Assembly (NCBI GenBank): GCA_034509495.1
Contig: CM067504.1
Location: 5,652,442-5,716,441 of the forward strand
Direction: 5' to 3'
DNA length: 64,000 nt
DNA from: Acestrorhynchus altus
Taxonomy: Eukaryota; Chordata; Actinopteri; Characiformes; Acestrorhynchidae
In this document: positions 62,089 through 64,000 of the stretch, piece by piece
How positions within the stretch are numbered: the first letter of the stretch is position 1
Layout of the letters: each line of letters starts with the position of its first letter
Notes under the pieces: model-generated
What the model was told of the DNA's origin: nothing
The model's database searches: none
What the model saw: only the letters and a program-made list of their open reading frames with translations
Translations under genes and position numbers: made by a program

Positions 62089-63018
62089 CCTACAGACTGT
62101 CTCTATTTTGTTCTCTGAGGAGCACATGAACATTCTTGAAACGAACTACAGCCAGAGCAAATAGAGTTTATATAACTATAAAAACATAAACACTAATTAT
62201 GACAAAGAACAAACCACATAATCAGTTTGAGGAAGAAAATACAAAGAAAATCATATTATTTTTATAATAATTAAGTTAACGTAACTGAAATACTAGAGAA
62301 AAAATTGAGTAGATTTGTGTGTAGGTGTAAAACACACACTTTCCCCATTGGCTTCTGGTATCACCTATTTGCATATTAGTACTGGGTGTCTTTCCCCTCT
62401 TACTCGCCACCATTGTGAAGTCATTGTGAAGCCTTCTCCTACATCTGCAATTTTACTTTATCAAATGATTGATTGCCAGTGAAAATTAAATAATAAACAT
62501 AAACATGATGAAGTTATAGTGGGACACAATGTAACTATAATATTTAAATCTCCACTGAACTAAATGAACAGAAGCAATCCAAACCATAATTAAGTAACAG
62601 CTGGATTTAAACGGATACATTGTGAAACTCGTTAAGTTGTGCAGCACCTGCCAATAATGTCACTGTTAATTCTAGAGATTAACATTATCTGGTGTATTTT
62701 GGATCCTGTATTTTTATAGTACACTCGTATCCTCCATTTCCTTTTCTGTTTCTGAGTCCATGGATCTTTATGAACTCTGCTATTTTGTTCCTGTACCGGC
62801 TCTGGTTTACAAAAAGCACATTAATACAGTAATCAATATTGATAATGATGATGAGGGGGCAAGTGAAGTAGAAAAATAAATAAATAAATGAAAGGCGTGA
62901 TTGAGAGAGGTCTGCAAAGAAAGCCACAGATTTGCTCTGAAGTCCATTATGGGAATTTAATTAGGACCAGCATAATATGTTTTCCTCCACACTCTGTCTA
63001 AGGCCAAACAAACAACAT
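62086..63018. other. non-genic region
   Basis: AT-rich, no exon or repeat family recognised. Confidence 0.3.
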
Positions 63019-63031
63019 GCACACACACACA

Positions 63032-63090
<59 letters not shown>

Positions 63091-63091
63091 C
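63019..63091. repeat. (CA)n(CT)n compound microsatellite
   Basis: About seven CA units, then about 28 CT units with one interruption. Confidence 0.96.
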
Positions 63092-63094
63092 TTA

Positions 63095-63335
63095 CAGTAT
63101 CAGATGAAGAGAAAGTACCCAAGTGAGGTTGGAGATAATTACATAACTCTCCGTGCTATACCCCATGTCCCGTAAATGAGGATCTTTAATTATACTTGAC
63201 AGATAATTACCCAGTGGTCGAGACCCCTCCGTCAGCTCTTACACCCCTAACTCCTCCACTGCTGCCCTGATGTGGACACCCAACAATTGCAGCTGCCCCA
63301 GAGAGACTCAGGTCAGTGACTGCCTAATTGCTGTC
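63095..63335. other. candidate conserved non-coding element
   Basis: Three TAATTA homeodomain cores (63136-63141, 63187-63192, 63204-63209) and a TALE-type TGACAG (63197-63202) lie within 75 bp. It is non-repetitive, and no coding frame is evident. Confidence 0.35.
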
Positions 63336-63589
63336 TGGACTGTAGAACACAATCACACACTACCTCTGTGTGCTCATTGTATGAAAGCATCCTCATCCTC
63401 GGGTCTGTGCAGGCTCTTATCAGGACTAACATGTCAACACAGCTGCACTGTTTGTTGTACAGCCCTAAAGGGTTGTTTCTCACCCTAAGCCCAGTCACCC
63501 ATTTACATTTTCGGTGCATTTATTCATGAGCCCTGAGCCTAAGTTCACCATGTCCAATGTCAAGTGTAACCTAAAGGGATTACAGTTCC

Positions 63590-63765
63590 CTAGCAGTGGG
63601 TGGAGCAGCAGAACTGTGTTCTCTGGAGAGATGAAGCTTCATTTAGTACCTGTGGGATGTTGTTTGTAATTCAGAACTTCTAGTCCTTCAACACACGATT
63701 GCTCTCATGGCTGAATGCAATCACATCCCATAGCAGAGCTCCAACATGTAATATAGGCCCTTCTC
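63590..63765. mobile_element. GGACAAAAGTATTGGGACA-family interior fragment
   Basis: GCAGAACTGTGTTCTCTGGA and GATGAAGCTTCATTTAGTAC, then TGGCTGAATGCAATCACATC. Matches the interior of the elements at 6300 and, inverted, 49965. Confidence 0.55.
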
Positions 63766-64000
63766 AGACATGTACAAACAGTACTATTAATATCCTTGAA
63801 TTCAAAGGGATATATAGTGCTCTGGCAAGGTATGAGGCGACCCCTTTCATCCTGGAAACCACTTTTGCCAACCACTTCACTCTGGCAGAAGGTTTAGCAC
63901 CATCCATGATCACACAAAAAATGGGATGTGGAGGCAAGGAGAGAGCTTTAGAGTTCAGACTGAAGTTCATTCCACAATAGCACAATTAAACTCCTAACTC
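63766..64000. other. unassigned sequence at window end
   Basis: Open frames exist on both strands (93 and 73 codons) but show no domain. Because it abuts transposon debris, a repeat origin is likely. Confidence 0.25.

Overview
The window is vertebrate nuclear DNA, almost certainly from a ray-finned (teleost) fish. The genes are spread over many short exons with GT-AG introns. Dinucleotide microsatellites are dense. The repeats are Tc1/mariner elements, RTE- and Rex-type LINE tails, tRNA-derived SINEs and small palindromic MITEs, as is typical of teleosts. I cannot name the species.

0-29 kb holds a conserved microsynteny block. CCDC17 (+, 456-10455) and NASP (-, CDS 13360-18547) are tail to tail, and AKR1A1 (-, CDS 22891-28019) follows. 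From memory this is the same order and relative orientation as human chromosome 1p34.1. I rebuilt all three from splice sites and reading phase. The exon sums are exact multiples of three: 609 aa, 595 aa (using a GC-AG last intron) and 324 aa. NASP has a CpG-rich 5' end with an E2F-like site, next to a roughly 0.9 kb minisatellite.

29-40 kb holds two genes I do not recognise. One is a 147-aa protein with a single coding exon (34549-34992). The other is a six-exon, 166-aa predicted type I membrane protein (36673-40138). Its last intron contains a Tc1-like element carrying an 88-bp, near-identical copy of that gene's own last coding exon. This is the most interesting structure in the window: an apparent exon capture by a transposon.

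40-64 kb has no protein-coding gene I can support. It holds microsatellites, decayed Tc1-like copies, LINE and SINE tails and MITEs, separated by several non-repetitive islands rich in transcription-factor-like motifs. Those islands may be conserved non-coding elements, but that is inference. I saw no tRNA or rRNA gene, no CRISPR array and no prokaryotic-type system.
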